Shown here piece by piece: positions 11,905 to 24,775 of a DNA stretch of 64,000 nt. Position 1 is the first letter of the stretch, and the number at the start of each line of letters is the position of its first letter. The notes under the pieces were generated by a model. The model saw only the letters and a program-made list of their open reading frames with translations. It ran no database searches and was not told the origin of the DNA. The position numbers and the translations under genes are program-made. The stretch comes from Tenrec ecaudatus (Eukaryota > Chordata > Mammalia > Afrosoricida > Tenrecidae), in assembly GCF_050624435.1 (NCBI RefSeq), contig NC_134546.1:17259001-17323000 (forward strand), written 5' to 3'.

Positions 11905-12092
11905 GGGGACACCAGTCACGCAGCCGGGTAAGCACTGTGAACTGCAAAGCCAATGGTTCAAACCCACCAGCCGTTTCTCGGGAGAAAAACGAGGCTGTCT
12001 GTTTCCGTAAAGATTTATAGCCCTTGAAACCTATATAGGGTCGGGATGATTCAGGGTTGACGCAATGGTGATGGGCCTGGTTTTGTTTTGAT
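11905..12092 (+). mobile_element. AfroSINE, full-length-like
   Basis: It contains GTTCAAACCCACCAGCCG, GGAGAAAAACGAGGCTGTCT and a diverged tail ending near GATGGGCCTGG. Confidence 0.85.
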
Positions 12093-12712
12093 GTGTATAG
12101 CTTATTACATCATTTGATTCCATAACTACTTTTTCTGTGTATCGACCATGTGCATTTCCCCATTACTAAGTACTCTTCATGAACATGATTTTTAAGAGTG
12201 ATATCTATTTACCTGTTCCATAACTACTTCCTTCTCGCTGACATTCAAAATGGCTCGTTTTGTTTACGGCGAATCCAAAATCTTTGGTTATTTTTTTTGG
12301 ATAAAATATGTATCTCTAAAAGAGCAATCGATGGGTCACAGGGCTGGAGTAATCATCATCTTAGGATATAACATCAGACTATTTCCCAGAGAGCTGAGGC
12401 GATACATATTCATTAGCGATACTCATGACTGTCTCATTTCCCTCACACAAGCATTCAGTACTGCTATTCTCCAAAATAAGCAAGTTTGGTAAAATCGAAC
12501 AATAGTCTATCATTTATTCAACATCGTTCATGTGCTTGTTTGTCTCCAGTATTTTTACTTCTATTTTGAACGTTGTTTTTCTCTTTGTTTTTAAGATTAT
12601 GAGTCTGTACAGATAGTCGATGTTTCCATAACCCTCGGACATCAAGTCCTTAAATATGTTGCTTTCTGAATCCCATTTCCAGTGGGATTGAACGTGCCTG
12701 CAGGCACGTTTT

Positions 12713-13288
12713 GTGGTGGTTGTTAGGTGCTATCCCGTGATCTCCTACTCAGAGGAAGGCAAAGTACAGCACATGACGCACTGCCCAGTCCGCGCCCATC
12801 CTCGCAATTGCTGGGTTTGTGCCCGTGGTTGTAGCCAGTGCGGCAACCCATTTGAGGAGGGCTTTTCCCCTTTCCTTGACCTTCTACCTTACCAAGCAAT
12901 GGGGTCCTTTTCCAGGGACTGGTCACTCCTCGTAACGTGCCCCATGTAGACGTACGCGGGCTGGAATCATGCCATCCTGGCTCCAAGGAGCATTTCCAGA
13001 CAGATGTGTTTGTTCTTCTGATAACGCACCATATATCCAACATGCCTCATGGATTCAAACGCATCAATTAGTTATCAGTTCTCAGAGCCCTATTTTTCAC
13101 CGATGCCTTCATTACAGCTTGGACTTCTTTCAATACCACTGATTCTTTATCATATGCGACCTCCTCCCATGGTTGAACATCAGCCAGTGATTTTTATACC
13201 ACGACTATGTGCACTTCTTCCATCGTTTTGATGCTTCCCGTGACATTCAGTATTTTGCCTATAGAATCCTTTAATATTGCAATCTAAG
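12713..13288 (-). mobile_element. RTE LINE 3' region with an internal deletion
   Basis: 12713-13045 is the reverse complement of the RTE 3' end (the CAGGGACTGGTCACTCCT and CTCCAAGGAGCATT blocks). 13105-13288 matches an earlier RTE segment (the block preceding the RT domain). The stretch of the element between these two is missing. Confidence 0.75.
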
Positions 13289-13289
13289 G

Positions 13290-14949
13290 ATGAATCCCCC
13301 CCAACACCCCCCCAACACCCCCTTACACACACACCCCTTTCAGCTTGGGAAAGGTGGGGTGTGCTCTTGGCTTTCGGTTTTCTAACTCCGGGTCTTTGAA
13401 CACGTCAGTGTCATACTTTCCCTTGTCGCCACGAGCCACACTTGGCTCACTCCCACACTACGGGCACAGAGGTCAGGGTTCACAGCACTTGCTTTGAGGG
13501 GACAGAATTCCGTCTGTAACATTCTATCGTCTGGCCCACCCCAAATCATGTCCTAGCCGCATGCAAAACACACTTGTTCTCTCGCACCATCCTCGAATCT
13601 TTCGTCAACCCCCAGCCTCAGCTCAGCCCAGCTGAGCCCCCAGCTCAGCTTCTGAATCCTCCAAGTTCAACATGGGTGAGACTGTAGGCACACTCCACCC
13701 TGGAGCAAAAGTTCTCTTCATCGCCGAACCAGTGAAATCTAGAATGCAAGTTATCTGCTTCCACAACACATCGGGGCACAAGCCCACACCCTCCATTTCC
13801 ATTAAAAATGGGCAAACTGGAGGGAAAGCAGGAATAGCAGGCGCCATGCAATTTTCAAACGAGCAGAATAAGCGCCTTTGCTCTCAAGTCTTGCAAAGAG
13901 TCCTCTTTTCTCTGAGATCTCTGAGGGGCGGGGGTCTTCCTCCCTCCAGACTCTGGAGTTGGTTGTTCCTTCTGAATTCAGAGTGGCTCCTCGCTCAGCC
14001 TTCCAAACCCAGTGGGCTGGCACTTCTGCTCCCTCCGCTCCAGGTAGCCTCCACCTCATAGTCCACCTGAGCTCCCTTAAAGTCTTCCAGCCTCTCTCTG
14101 GTTCCCATTTCTACAGCCACCTGCACACTGCATGTATTTGGGGGAGCAGCACAAGCCCTTCCGGGTATCGAATGCTCTCTTGCTATCGATTGCTGCTATC
14201 CCAGAAACAGCCCAAAGGAATCCAGACGTCCATATTCAGGCTGCCATCTCTCCGGGAAGGCTTTCTGTGTTGGCTTTGCAGGGATGCCCTTGTCTATTTT
14301 AAGCCAACTCCTGGGCAATCTGGCTTGGCGTCTCTCTTACCCCATTTCTCCTTGGCTCAGTTGTTTGACCTCCTTTATCACTCAACAGAGATCGATTCAA
14401 GATACCATGGACTCTAATTCTGACTAATGAACACAACAAAAGAGAACCCATTCCTCATTGAGATTATAAGGATGTAGGTTGGGATTTACAACGCAAATCT
14501 CATCATTCAATCTGTCACACATATTAAGTAAGCAAATGAAACAGCCGGGCATCAGGAAAGAGTTGCTACATCTGGTGTAAGAGGAATGTTCTAGAAAGGC
14601 TTGGTAGCGATAAGTAGTTCAGGAAAAACTGCTGTCGCAATAGGGGTAGACAACTGCAAAGAAGCTAGAGGTGTGGGGGAAGCGTTTAGTCTGGGAAGGG
14701 ACTTGCGGCCCTTGCTCTGTAAATCCTAAAGTAAGCATAGCAGGAAATGATCGAGGACACATTGGCATTTATGCAAGCATGATGAGGTAGAATCCATTAA
14801 TAACTATAATGTGAAGGCGTTCACTAAAACATGCTATCAATAAACAATACTTGTCCTTCCTCTACCCTTGGGGATTCTCTACTGCAAGCAATTCAATTTC
14901 ATCTTTTATAAATCCTGGCTGTGACCCACTACATTTTGATTGTGCAGCT
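13290..14949. other. Unassigned intron 2 sequence
   Basis: Open frames overlap on both strands without domain signs. I see no clear repeat family and no exon. Confidence 0.45.
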
Positions 14950-15052
14950 CACAACTTGAAAAGGTACTGATTTAATCCCACTCTTTCATTTTCTTGGTGG
15001 GGGAACTGAAACTCAGAGACTTAAAAACGCATTGAAGTCATATTGCCAGGGG
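14950..15052 (-). repeat. MIR-like ancient SINE
   Basis: It contains GGGGGAACTGAAACTCAGAG and AGTCATATTGCCAGG in reverse MIR order. Confidence 0.6.
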
Positions 15053-18000
15053 TCCGTACCCTGGTGGCTGCTCTACTCCTAGGGAAGCTTCTTAAGCATC
15101 GTTTGCTTGGCACACACTTAAGATATCATACATTCCAGGAGTTTGTCCTATTAAAAAGAGTTGTATAATCATCACTATAATCAGTTCTAGACCATTTTCG
15201 ATGGGGCAACTTTCTTTAGCTCAAAAAAGCAACTGCACAGCCTTCTGTGAAGTCCCTTCCAATGCCCGGTGAGGCGGCCCAGTTCGGCACAACGATTCCA
15301 TGGCATTTTCAAGGTCTGGTTTCTCAGAGCAAGACCGCACAGCCTGTCCTCAGAGGTGCCCTCTGCGGGGACGTGAACCTCCAACCTCCAGGTTCGTTTC
15401 CCAAGAGGGTTGGTTACCTGTTTGCCTGCTGGACGTTTTCCTTGGCCAAAGGGTAAGGTGAACTGTGGTCCTGGTTGACCAGGATGTCTTTGGGAGAGGA
15501 GGAGAGGGGAGAGAACTCCTGAGCCCTCCCCGCCTCTCCCTGCTCCTCTCAGCCATTTCTAAAGCCAGCAAATCCCAGCACCGCCCCCACCCCCGTGTGT
15601 GTGGTTCTATCCCCCAACTAAGACATACCACGGCCCTTGTGTTCTAGTCACATATTTGGAACAGGTGAACCACGTACCTGGGTGGAATACGTGAGCCTTC
15701 TAATTTTAGCATGACCTCAGCTCCACGTGGGAAAACTCAGACAATGGAATGGGGAAGCAGTGTGTAGCTCTAAAAAGCTTTTGTTAGGCAAGACGAGCCA
15801 TACACAGATCTCTTGCTAGCTGGCTGACCTGCGTGCTACCTGTTTTCCAAAGTGGCAGAGCTTTCGATCACTTCTCCCCCTGAGCTGATGTCTGGCCAGC
15901 TCCACTGCGCATCTCGGGAAACATGTGTCCCTATTCCTCATCAAGTGCTGACCACCATCTCCCTACGAAGGCCAGTCACGGGGACATTTCCCACGAAGAA
16001 CAACCCTGTGGAGACTCTGCACTCTTTCACCACCACCTCTGAAACCTCCCAAACACATTAGACAGGCCTTCAAACACGCTCCAATTGCAGGTGGGTGTCA
16101 TCAGGCACAGGTTAGAGGAAGAAGAAGATCAGAGGTTAAGAGAGCCACCTGGGGATGGCGCCAGGGGGTAGTGTCTGAGCAAGGCCCTCACCACGCCCCA
16201 GTGTCCTCAGAGGGAGTCTCATGAAATCAAACAGGAGAACCAGATGGGCCGCCTGGGAGCTACGCGGGCATTTCTGAGGATTAAGCAAGGAGCCACCCAG
16301 CAACTTCTTAATCAGGGTGCGTTCTGTCCCTTTTAAGGGGCATTAAAAGGTGCCTTTTGAAGATGGGTCATAACTTCTTCCTGGGGAGGGTGTAACCGAC
16401 GTTCTAGGTGGGAGGTGCTGTCACCCTGACCCTGCCTCCAGCTAATGTTTCTCTACCTGTTTTACCAGGTAGACATGTCCTGTCTCAATCCCCAGACGAT
16501 GGATTTCACTGCTGAAGAACTCTGGGGACCCAGTGGCTCAGCGCTTGGTGGTCAACTGAGAGGTGGGTGTTTCCAACCCACCAGCTCCGCACAAGTGGAA
16601 ACCGTGGCAGCCTGCCTCTGTGAAGCCCTGCTGTCTGATCGTGGCCAGGCCCCTTCAAGTCTGTTCTAACGCCTAGCGACCCCATGAACAACAGGACAAA
16701 TACTGCCAGCCGCTGCATCACCCCCAGAATCCACGCTATGCTCCAGAGCCCACTGTCGCAGCCATGGCGTCCCGCCATCCCCGGAGGCTCTCCCTCTCTT
16801 TCCCTGGCCCTCTGCCTCTCTAAGCATGCAGCGTTCCCTCCAAGGCCTAGTCTCTCCTAATAGCACCTCCGAAGTAGGTGGGTCTAAGGTTGCTATGAAT
16901 CAGATCGGCCTCAGGGGTCCAGCAGCAGGAGCGGCAGTGGCAGCAGCCACCACTGTTTCCTAAATCGTGCCCGAAGCAGACTTTCTGGGACCACAAGGAG
17001 ACACTTGCTGTGGTTTCCCATGCCCTCTTTCCACCTGTGTGGCGGGCTCCCCGAGGCAAGCACTGACAAGACTCACGGTTTCAAACAGCCCCAGCAACAC
17101 AAATACCAGAATCCGAGTGTAAAATAGCACCTAGCTCCAAGAATAGTCATGCTGCCACCTCCCCCCCCCCCACCCGTGAGCCCACGGCAGGCATTACCAA
17201 TTGATCACTGTGGTATTTTTTACCAACCTTATAATCCTTGTCAGCACAGCTCCACCCATCCATCTAAGGGATCATGTGACCCAAACATACAAGTCATTCC
17301 TGATGCAAGTCCAAGATAGAAGGAAACTCAGATCCAAACAGGAGCCAGATAAAATAATGTGCAAGCACGGGGGCCTGGCAGAACTGAGACGAAACTAGGC
17401 CTAACCCCAGAATGCCTCACCTCAAGCCGTGGCACTCAATCCTTCCAGCCCCCCCCCCCAAGCTGGTGTCTGAGAAGCACGTACTTTTGTCCATAGTGCC
17501 AGTTTCCTATGTGTCTGGCATCCTCTTACCCTCTGTATTTGGGCACCTGAGATACAGGGCGTTCAGAAGAAGAAACCAACAAGAGCTTAGTGAGAGGGGT
17601 TTAAAGGCAATTGTGAAGCAGTGAGAGCATGGTCTTTGTTCTTTTTTCCCGAAAAGCAGAAGAAAGCCGCATGGGTCAGCCCCCTGGCGCCCTTACACCA
17701 CCCTTGATTGGCACAGGCAGCTTCCTTCCCTCTCCAATGCTACCCATTACATTGTGCAGAGGCTGTGCAGAGGCCACGCCGAGTGTTCCTATAGCCCTGC
17801 TCCACTGCAAACGCCCAGAGCACATCCAAACCCGCTTTCTAACCATGACAGCTCCTCATGGCCATCAACTCTTCAAGAGACCGCCACTCCCCATCTTCAT
17901 GTCCACACGCACAGGCCTGGCGTTGAGCAAGTGGGCCCACCACCATTCAGTGCATATGGGATTGGGAGAGACACGGAGGTGGAAGAAGGTCGGAGATGCG

Positions 18001-18179
18001 TTACATCTGGTGAAAACTGCATTCGCTGAGAGGAAACGCAAGCAGGAAACCCTACAGTAAATGCACATTAAAATGAAGCGCCATGAAATGGAAGGCAGCA
18101 CATCAAGCCTTCGTATCAGAGGAAATGGGATGGTTGTTATTTTTGTTGGTATGTAAGTGAAACTATGGTTATATCTTCT
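15053..18179. other. Mostly unassigned intron 2 sequence
   Basis: Apart from the half AfroSINE at 16.52 kb, I see only short C-runs and unclassified sequence. Confidence 0.4.
16523..16645 (+). mobile_element. AfroSINE, 5' half
   Basis: It has the head GGGGACCCAGTGGCTCAGCG and the CCAACCCACCAGCTCCGC block. The tail is missing or replaced near 16.65 kb. Confidence 0.65.
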
Positions 18180-18356
18180 TTAAAAAACATTTTATTAGGG
18201 GCTCATACAACTCTTATCACAATCCACACATATACATACATCAATTGTATAAAGCACATTCGTACATTCTTTGCCCTAATCACTCTCAAAGCATTTGCTC
18301 TCCACTTAAGCCCCTTGCATCAGGTCCTCTTTTTTTGTTCCCCTCCCTCCGTTTAT
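18180..18356 (-). mobile_element. L1 3' end, minus orientation
   Basis: The reverse complement matches the tail of the L1 at 9520-9686, including the block with the CAATAAAA-like signal and the ACAATGGATGG region. The poly-A equivalent is the T/A-rich stretch near 18180. It is 5'-truncated to under 200 bp. Confidence 0.8.
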
Positions 18357-18569
18357 ATCTTTTACAGTCCTTATCTATTAGACATACATAAGAAATATTC
18401 ATACGTGAGATGGTCTTTGCTTCAAAAGACCCCAGTCCAGGGGGGGTTAATGATGGTGGGGGAAAAGATCGATGAAAAATGATCACTGCTGAAGGTGGTG
18501 ATGGGTCTATGGGAAGTGGTTTCACTATTCTTGTCTTGGCTGTGCCCGCTCATCAGCCGGTTTGCTGCA

Positions 18570-21372
18570 CCACAGGGGACAGAGGCTTGCCGTGAGGCTG
18601 GAAGTGTCGACTGATGGTTCAAACACCAACGCGACCAGCCATGATGGACAGCTCGGCAGAGCTTCCACACAAAGCCCGACTAGGAAAACGGTCCGGTGAG
18701 TTACAACGGAACACACTGGACATTAAAAATATGTGCACAGTGGCAGGACATGGTCTGATACACAGCACTGGAATTTGAGCAGGTACGTTGGAAGGCACTG
18801 AAAACCCAACTGAGGAAGAGCGGCCTGCCCAAAGAAGAGTCACTCTTCCTGGCATGGATGGAGTAGTTTTCAGGACCTTCATTTGATGATATGGCATGAT
18901 TCAAACTGAGCTGAAACAGCTGCAAGCTTCTATGAATCACTGGAATATGGAATGTGGAAAGTCTGAATATAAGAAAATTGGAATGCATAAAAACTGAAGC
19001 AGCATTCATAATGATCAATATCCTAGGCACAGGGAGCTTAATGGACTGGTACTGGCCACGTTGAGTGGAGCAGTCTTATGGTTTGTGACAAGAATGGCAA
19101 CTGAGAGAGGACTGGTGTATTTATCATCAGAGAGAACATTTCAAGATCTCTCCTGAAGTACAAGATTGTCAGTGATCAGGAAATACCTATATACCTACAC
19201 GGAAAACCAGTTAATACAATAAGTATTAAAATTAAACACCAACCACTAATGTCAAAGATGAATCTATTAAAGTAAAGAGTGTTATCAACTGAATTGATCA
19301 TACATGCAATCAGGGTGCCTTGATAATTACTGGTGATTAGAATCGGATAGTTGGAAACAACAACAGAAAAAGATTAGTAGTTGAAAAATGTGGCCTTGGT
19401 GATAGGAATGACGATGGAGACACATGATAGAATGTTGCAGGACCAACAGCCTATTTATGGCAAATACCCTTTATTTCCACAATGTAGACAAGTAATAATA
19501 CAAGTAGACCTTACTAAATGGAGCACTGAGCAATCAAACCAACTGTATCTATGGAAAGAGATGATGGAGAAGCTTACTACTATCACTCAGAACAAGGCTA
19601 GAAGTCAACGACACAGCAAAGCACCAATTGTTCACATGGAAGTCCAAGCTGAAGCTGCAGGAAATGAAAGTGAGCCAAAGTACAACCTTGAGTATCTACC
19701 CCCTGTATTCAAAGACCATCTCAAGGGCAGATTTGGCACAGTGAACTTTAATGACTGAAGGCCAGATCCATTGTGGGATGACAACCAGGGCATCATCAAT
19801 GACAAAAACAAAAGGTCATTTAAAAAGAAAGAAAGGACCATGAAAGAAAGAAATGACCAAAGTCAATGTCAGAAGAGATTCTGCAGCTTGTTCTTGAAGG
19901 TAGAATAGCGTAGAGGAAAGAAAGCCATGAAGTAAAAGAGCTGAACAGAAGATTTCCAAGTGTGGCTCAAGAAGACAAAATATTCTCGAAACCTGTGCAA
20001 AGACCTTAAGGTAGAAAGCCAAAGGGAAGAACACATTAGACATTTCTCAAGCTGAAAGAGCTGAAACAAAACCTTAAACCTTGAATTACAATGTTGAGGG
20101 ATTCTATGAATGGAATACACAGAGTCACTGTACTGAGAGGCGATCGACATTCAAGCAGTTCAGGAGACAGCATGTGATCAAGAATCGATGGTGTTGAAGG
20201 AACAAGCTCAACCCTCCCTCAAGGCACTGGTGAAAAACAATGCTGCAGGAACCGACAGAATATCAATTGAGATATTTCAACCAACACTCACTCATCAATT
20301 CCAAGAAGTCTGGACGACCACTCCCTGGCCACCTGACTGAAGGAGATCCATACATGTGCCTCTGCTGAAGAAAAGTGACCCAGATGGATGGAGACATTAT
20401 GAAACAATACCACGACCATCACAAACAAGGGACATTTTGCTGAAAATAACTCAGAAACAGTTACAGCAGTCCATCATTAGGGAAGAACTAACTGTCTGAA
20501 ACTTTAGCTGGATTTGGGACATGGAATAAGACATTGCATTGCGGATATCAGACAAACCTTAGCTTAATGCAGAAAATAGCATCAAGATGCTTACCTGTCT
20601 CACTGACTGTGCAAAGGTAATCAACTGTGTGAATTGTTACAAAGAATGTGTGATACCGCAAAAAATGGAAATTCCAGAACAGTTCATGGTGCTCATGCAC
20701 AACTTATCCATAGACCAAGGAGCAGTTCCTCGCAAAGAACAAGTTGATGCATGGTGATTTAAAATCAGAAAAGGGGCACGTCAGGGTTTACTCTTTTCAC
20801 CATACTTACTCAATCTGTATGCTGAGCAAAGAATAGGAGAGGCTGGACAAGAGCATGTCATCAAAATTAGAAGAAGGCTTGCTAATAACCCGTGACATGC
20901 AGACGATGCAAATTTGCTTGCTGAAAGCGGAGAGAACTTGAAACACCTACTGATAAAGATCAAAGACCAGAGCCTTCAGTACAGACTATATCTCAACTTA
21001 AGGAAACCAGAAATCCTCTGAAGTGGACTGGTTAGCCACATCATGGTAAATGAAGAAAAAATAGCAGTTGTTTAAGGATTTCATTCTACTTAGATCCACG
21101 ATCAATGCCCATGAACGCCGTAGTCATGAAGTCAAACTTGCCTCAAAAACATCTCTTTAAAGCGTCGCAAAGCAGAGATACTACTTTGAGGACCCAGGTG
21201 CACTTGACCCAAGCCATGGTACTTTCAATTGCTGCATAATAGTTGGACGATGTATCAGAAAAAGAGTGGAGCAGAATTAATATGGCATGGTGTTGGGGAA
21301 GAACACTGTAGACCCCAGACTGCCAGAACAATGAACAAATCCATCTTGAAGAAGTACAACCCGAATGCTCCT
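18570..21372 (+). mobile_element. RTE/BovB-type LINE, nearly complete but dead
   Basis: The sequence follows the afrotherian RTE family from its 5' UTR through the endonuclease and reverse transcriptase parts. An open stretch at 19381-19758 is the endonuclease C-terminal part. The RT region at 20760-21010 reads KGARQGLLFSPYLLNLYAEQ and then HADDANLLAES, giving the RT catalytic box as ADD. Stop codons and frameshifts break the frame in many places, so it cannot encode a full protein. The element stops at 21372, just short of the family's 3' end, which is present inverted at 21533-21746. Confidence 0.88.
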
Positions 21373-21532
21373 GAAAAGTCAGGAGCGGGAGACTTCATCC
21401 CCTTTCTTTTCACTCTCCGAAAGATGCTTTCTGATGCCACGGGCATTCTCAGAGGAGACGCTGAGAAAGGAAAGAAGGAGCAGACGGGGCTCCTCGTTAC
21501 AACAAGGACAGTCTTTTTTTCCTTTTTGAGAA

Positions 21533-21746
21533 GGCTGTCAGGTGCCATCGAATCAGTGCCAGCTCATAGCAATCCTCTGCACCACAGAAGGACACCCTGC
21601 CCCGTCCTGAGCCACACACACCATCGGGCCTGTGCTTGAACTCACTGTTGCAGCCACTGGGTCCATCTATCTCCTTGGGGGGGCCCTCTACCTTATCAAG
21701 CATGGCGTCCTCCTGACAACATGTCCAAAGTACGTGAGACAAAGGT
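21533..21746 (-). mobile_element. RTE LINE 3' end, inverted relative to the adjacent RTE body
   Basis: Reverse-complemented, this matches the 3' ~210 bp of the RTE family (the CTTTGGACATGTTGTCAGGAGG-like block through the terminal SINE-shared tail). It covers almost exactly what the plus-strand RTE ending at 21372 lacks. Confidence 0.8.
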
Positions 21747-23091
21747 GGTAGACTATACGCCCCTATGTGTTCACATCTGAGCCCTCCATGGTTAAAAGGG
21801 GAAAGAGGCTTTATGGAAACTCCGGTAGACCTTGGATCCCAGAAACACTGCTTCAGGACAGACAGACACACACCTTTAGACCCAAGAAAGTGTAACAGAG
21901 AAAGAGAGGCGTTTCTGTTCATGTCTTGGACCACCAAAGTACATCCAAGATAACAGGGCCACGGGGAGGCTGTGGGCTGCAGAAGCAGCAGTACCCAGTG
22001 GAAGGAGAGAAGAACACAAGTACTGGGGCTCTGGGGGGTTGATTAGAGAATTTATGGGTACATAAGAAACATCCCGGGGACCTCTGTGAAATAACTAGGG
22101 GACAGAGATGAGGGTTACTGAAATCACAGAGCGTGCGTGCGTGCGTGCGTGCGTGAGTGTGTAGCCAGTGAGACACACTCCAGGTTCACAGGGGATAGGG
22201 CAACGGGCAGACTCCTGCATTTCGGATGCAGACAGCACCAGGAAATACGCCCAAGCAAAGCATCCAGCCCAGAGAAGGCAGGTGCTTCTGGACCTGAAGA
22301 TGCAGTGGAGACACACACATAGCCAACTCCTCTTAAGTGCTCAGTGTGTGTGTGTATGTGGGGGGAGTGTCTCATTCAGCTATGCAGGCTCACTTGAGTG
22401 GAGCATCCTGACATTTTGAATAGATAAATTTCAAAACATTCCAATGACATGGATAAACACCCACACACAATCACCACCCTCCAACTCAAGTTTTACACAA
22501 AGCAGAAATTAAAACAACTTCCTCCTACACAAATATCCACACGCGTAGACAAAGACTGGAGGCTGTGGTTGTGGCCACGGCCATGGTGGCTGCTTCACTG
22601 CAGTACCACCATCACATACAGCTCTGTGCCTCTACTTCCAAATTATTGCTAAAGGCCCTTTAGAGTGAAAACAACCACACCGAGGAGATTACCACTACAC
22701 ATTTCAAAGCAGAAAAGATCTAAACAAAGCTCACCAGGCAGAAGCCGACAACAGGGTTCAGGGATCTGGATTCCTTATGAATTACTCTGTGAGCTAGAAA
22801 GTGGGGCCAGACCAGGTGCTGGGGCCCTGGGCTCCGTTTCCTGACTGGCTTGTTCATACCAATCCATCTGACCCACTGGTGAGAGACGGGAGAAGGAGGC
22901 CCCACTCCCACCCCCAAAGGCCTATGGGGAAGACATCCCAGCAAGAGCTCTTTCAGCCTCTGGGGACCACAGGGTGCACATGAGGCTCTTCAAGGTCCAG
23001 GGCAGAGCTCAGCTCCACACAACAGCCAGGGTCTTCTCCCCTCCCCAGGCCCCCCTGCTCCACAAGCACATCGGGAAGGGGGTGGACTCAC
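21747..23091. other. Intron 2 just after exon 2, mostly unassigned
   Basis: It contains the (GTGC)n tract at 22.13 kb. No other recognised element. Confidence 0.45.
22131..22156. repeat. (GTGC)n microsatellite
   Basis: Six GTGC tetranucleotides. Confidence 0.9.
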
Positions 23092-23145
23092 CGCTCAGGG
23101 AAGACGTGGTGTTCTCCAGGGCCTGGCACACAGCTAGGAAAACAC
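23092..23145 (-). CDS. TGFA: TGFA coding exon 2 (signal cleavage region and propeptide)
   Basis: This 54-bp minus-strand exon completes Gly14 and encodes VFLAVCQALENTTSSLS (residues 15-31) plus the first base of codon 32. The human counterpart is IVLAACQALENSTSPLS. The N-glycosylation sequon at Asn25 is kept as NTT. The exon covers the end of the signal peptide and the start of the propeptide that is removed to release mature growth factor. The acceptor is a pyrimidine-rich tract ending in CCCCCTCAG, with a possible branch-point A near 23170. The donor is a consensus G|GTGAGT. Exon phase at both ends agrees with exon 1 and with the human gene. The EGF module, transmembrane helix and cytoplasmic tail are encoded by later exons that are not in this window. 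Confidence 0.95.
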
Positions 23146-23431
23146 CTGAGGGGGAGGAGAGAGCAGAGGTCAGAGTCCATTGGGCCTTCTGGAGAGATCC
23201 CAGGTGAGGCCTCCGAGAGGCAGAGACTGGGAAGGTTAACCAGGCCACCAGCAGACAGGGCTGGCTAGGTCTCGGTCGGTGGGACCCTCTTGCTCAAATG
23301 GCCAGCAAAGAGCACCATCCAAAGTGCCCACACGAAACTCCTTTCTCCTGTGGGCTCACTCCGGGACTATTGGCAGGGTTCTCCGTTGCCGGTTGCCATC
23401 TCCCGGGTTTCCGGAAACTCTGTGTGGGCTC

Positions 23432-23616
23432 TGTTGGCACAGTGGGTATGCACTGGGCTGCTGCCTACAAGGTCGGCAGTTCAAAATCACCGGCCTCTCT
23501 GAGGCTTCCCAAGCCTGTGAAGGGTGACAGGCTCAGAAACCCACAGGGGCAGTCCTCCCCTGTCCTGTCTGGTCGCTGTGAGTCGGCATGGACTCGATGG
23601 TGGTGGGCTTGTGTGT
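23432..23616 (+). mobile_element. AfroSINE, ~290 bp from TGFA exon 2
   Basis: It contains AAGGTCGGCAGTTCAAAATC, CAGAAACCCACAGGGGCAGT and GTCGCTGTGAGTCGGCATGG. It lies in intron 1 just upstream of the exon 2 acceptor on the gene's strand. Confidence 0.9.
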
Positions 23617-24620
23617 TCACATTTGATTTTCCTCAATCTCCTTTCATCCAAGGGAGACTCGGGGTGGGGGGGGGCGGGTGAGTGCAGCCCCTTGTAAGTG
23701 TTGGGGACCTCGGTGACACAGGAGGTAAGTATTCAGGTGACCCAGGAGCCACCCTAGCGAGGCCAGTCCGGAGAGACAGGTAGCCCAGGGTGCTGCAACC
23801 GCCACCCCAGGACATACCAACAGATACCTGGGCTGGGGGAGGGGAGAGGCTCACCCCTGCGTCACCATGCACCGAGCAAGTTATGAACAGGCTGCCAGCC
23901 TGGGATGGGGCCAGCCTCCACTTGTCCTGTCCCGGGACGCTGGAGGGCGTGCACACGTGTGACTTCACCTCTCTGTTCACATCCCTGTGAGGGGCAAGGC
24001 CTGGCAGGGACCTGACCCACCCAGGGAGGGTGGAGAGATGCCACTGCCGAAGGCCAGCACACACTGCACTGCCCCCTTGGGCTTCTCTCACAAAGCTCAA
24101 GTTCAAAGACAAGGAAGAGTCCCAAGGCTGCGAGTGCCAACCAAGCCCACCACTGCCTGGAGCGCAGCGCTCTGCTGCCCAGGCCGCACGCCCTGAAGCC
24201 GGCCAACAGATGACCTACTGTGGCCTCGTGTTACCGGACCGGACCGGCACTTTCTGGAAATACAGCCACAGCATTCTGAGGAGGAAGGAAGCTAGAATGA
24301 CTTGCTAAAACCAGAGTGCAGAGAAGCCAGAGAGGCCAGGCCACATGCAGGTTACCCCAGGCTGTTGAACCAGCATGCCCACTGCACGGGACCCCCGGCA
24401 AACCCTACCACGTGGACTGTGAGGGTCCCTGTCCTCTTTTCTGCAGGGTGAGGACAGAGGCGCTCTGGCTCTGGGGGAAGAAGCAAATCTGGAATGATCC
24501 AACGGTCACGCTGACGATTTTCCTGTGGGCTCGGCAAGGAGGAACACCACACACGCTTCAGAGCAGGCCTGGGCCAGAGGGGCCCTCCTGCCTAAAGACT
24601 CTGTCCTCGGGCATCCTGGA

Positions 24621-24775
24621 ATGAGCTCTGGTGGTGCAGCGGTCAAGGGCACCGCTAGCCACGGAGAGGTTGATGGTTCAAATCCATCAGAGGCTGCGTA
24701 GGAAAAAGAGCCAGCCATCCACTCCTGGGATGATGACAAGCAGCCAGAAACCCGAGTCAGCACGGACCCAACAAC
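24621..24775 (+). mobile_element. AfroSINE with shortened 3' part
   Basis: Head GAGCTCTGGTGGTGCAGCGG and the body block GATGGTTCAAATCCATCAGA are clear. The tail is shortened to CGAGTCAGCACGGACC. Confidence 0.8.

Larger units (their letters stand above)
1..23091 (-). other. TGFA: TGFA intron 2 (5' part only)
   Basis: This stretch follows the exon 2 donor on the minus strand. I looked for the exon 3 sequence (propeptide end and first EGF cysteines, around FNDCPDSHTQFCFHGTC) and did not find it, so intron 2 appears to run past position 1. It holds the main LINE remnants of the window. Confidence 0.75.

Noticed and set aside
19381..19758. Intact host gene at the 125-codon frame
   Set aside because: It is the endonuclease C-terminal part of a decayed RTE LINE, continuing in broken frames on both sides.
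1..23091. TGFA exon 3 within the window
   Set aside because: No minus-strand match to the EGF-domain start was found by eye. The nearest similar string (CAGAACTGAGACG near 17.38 kb) lacks the flanking codons.
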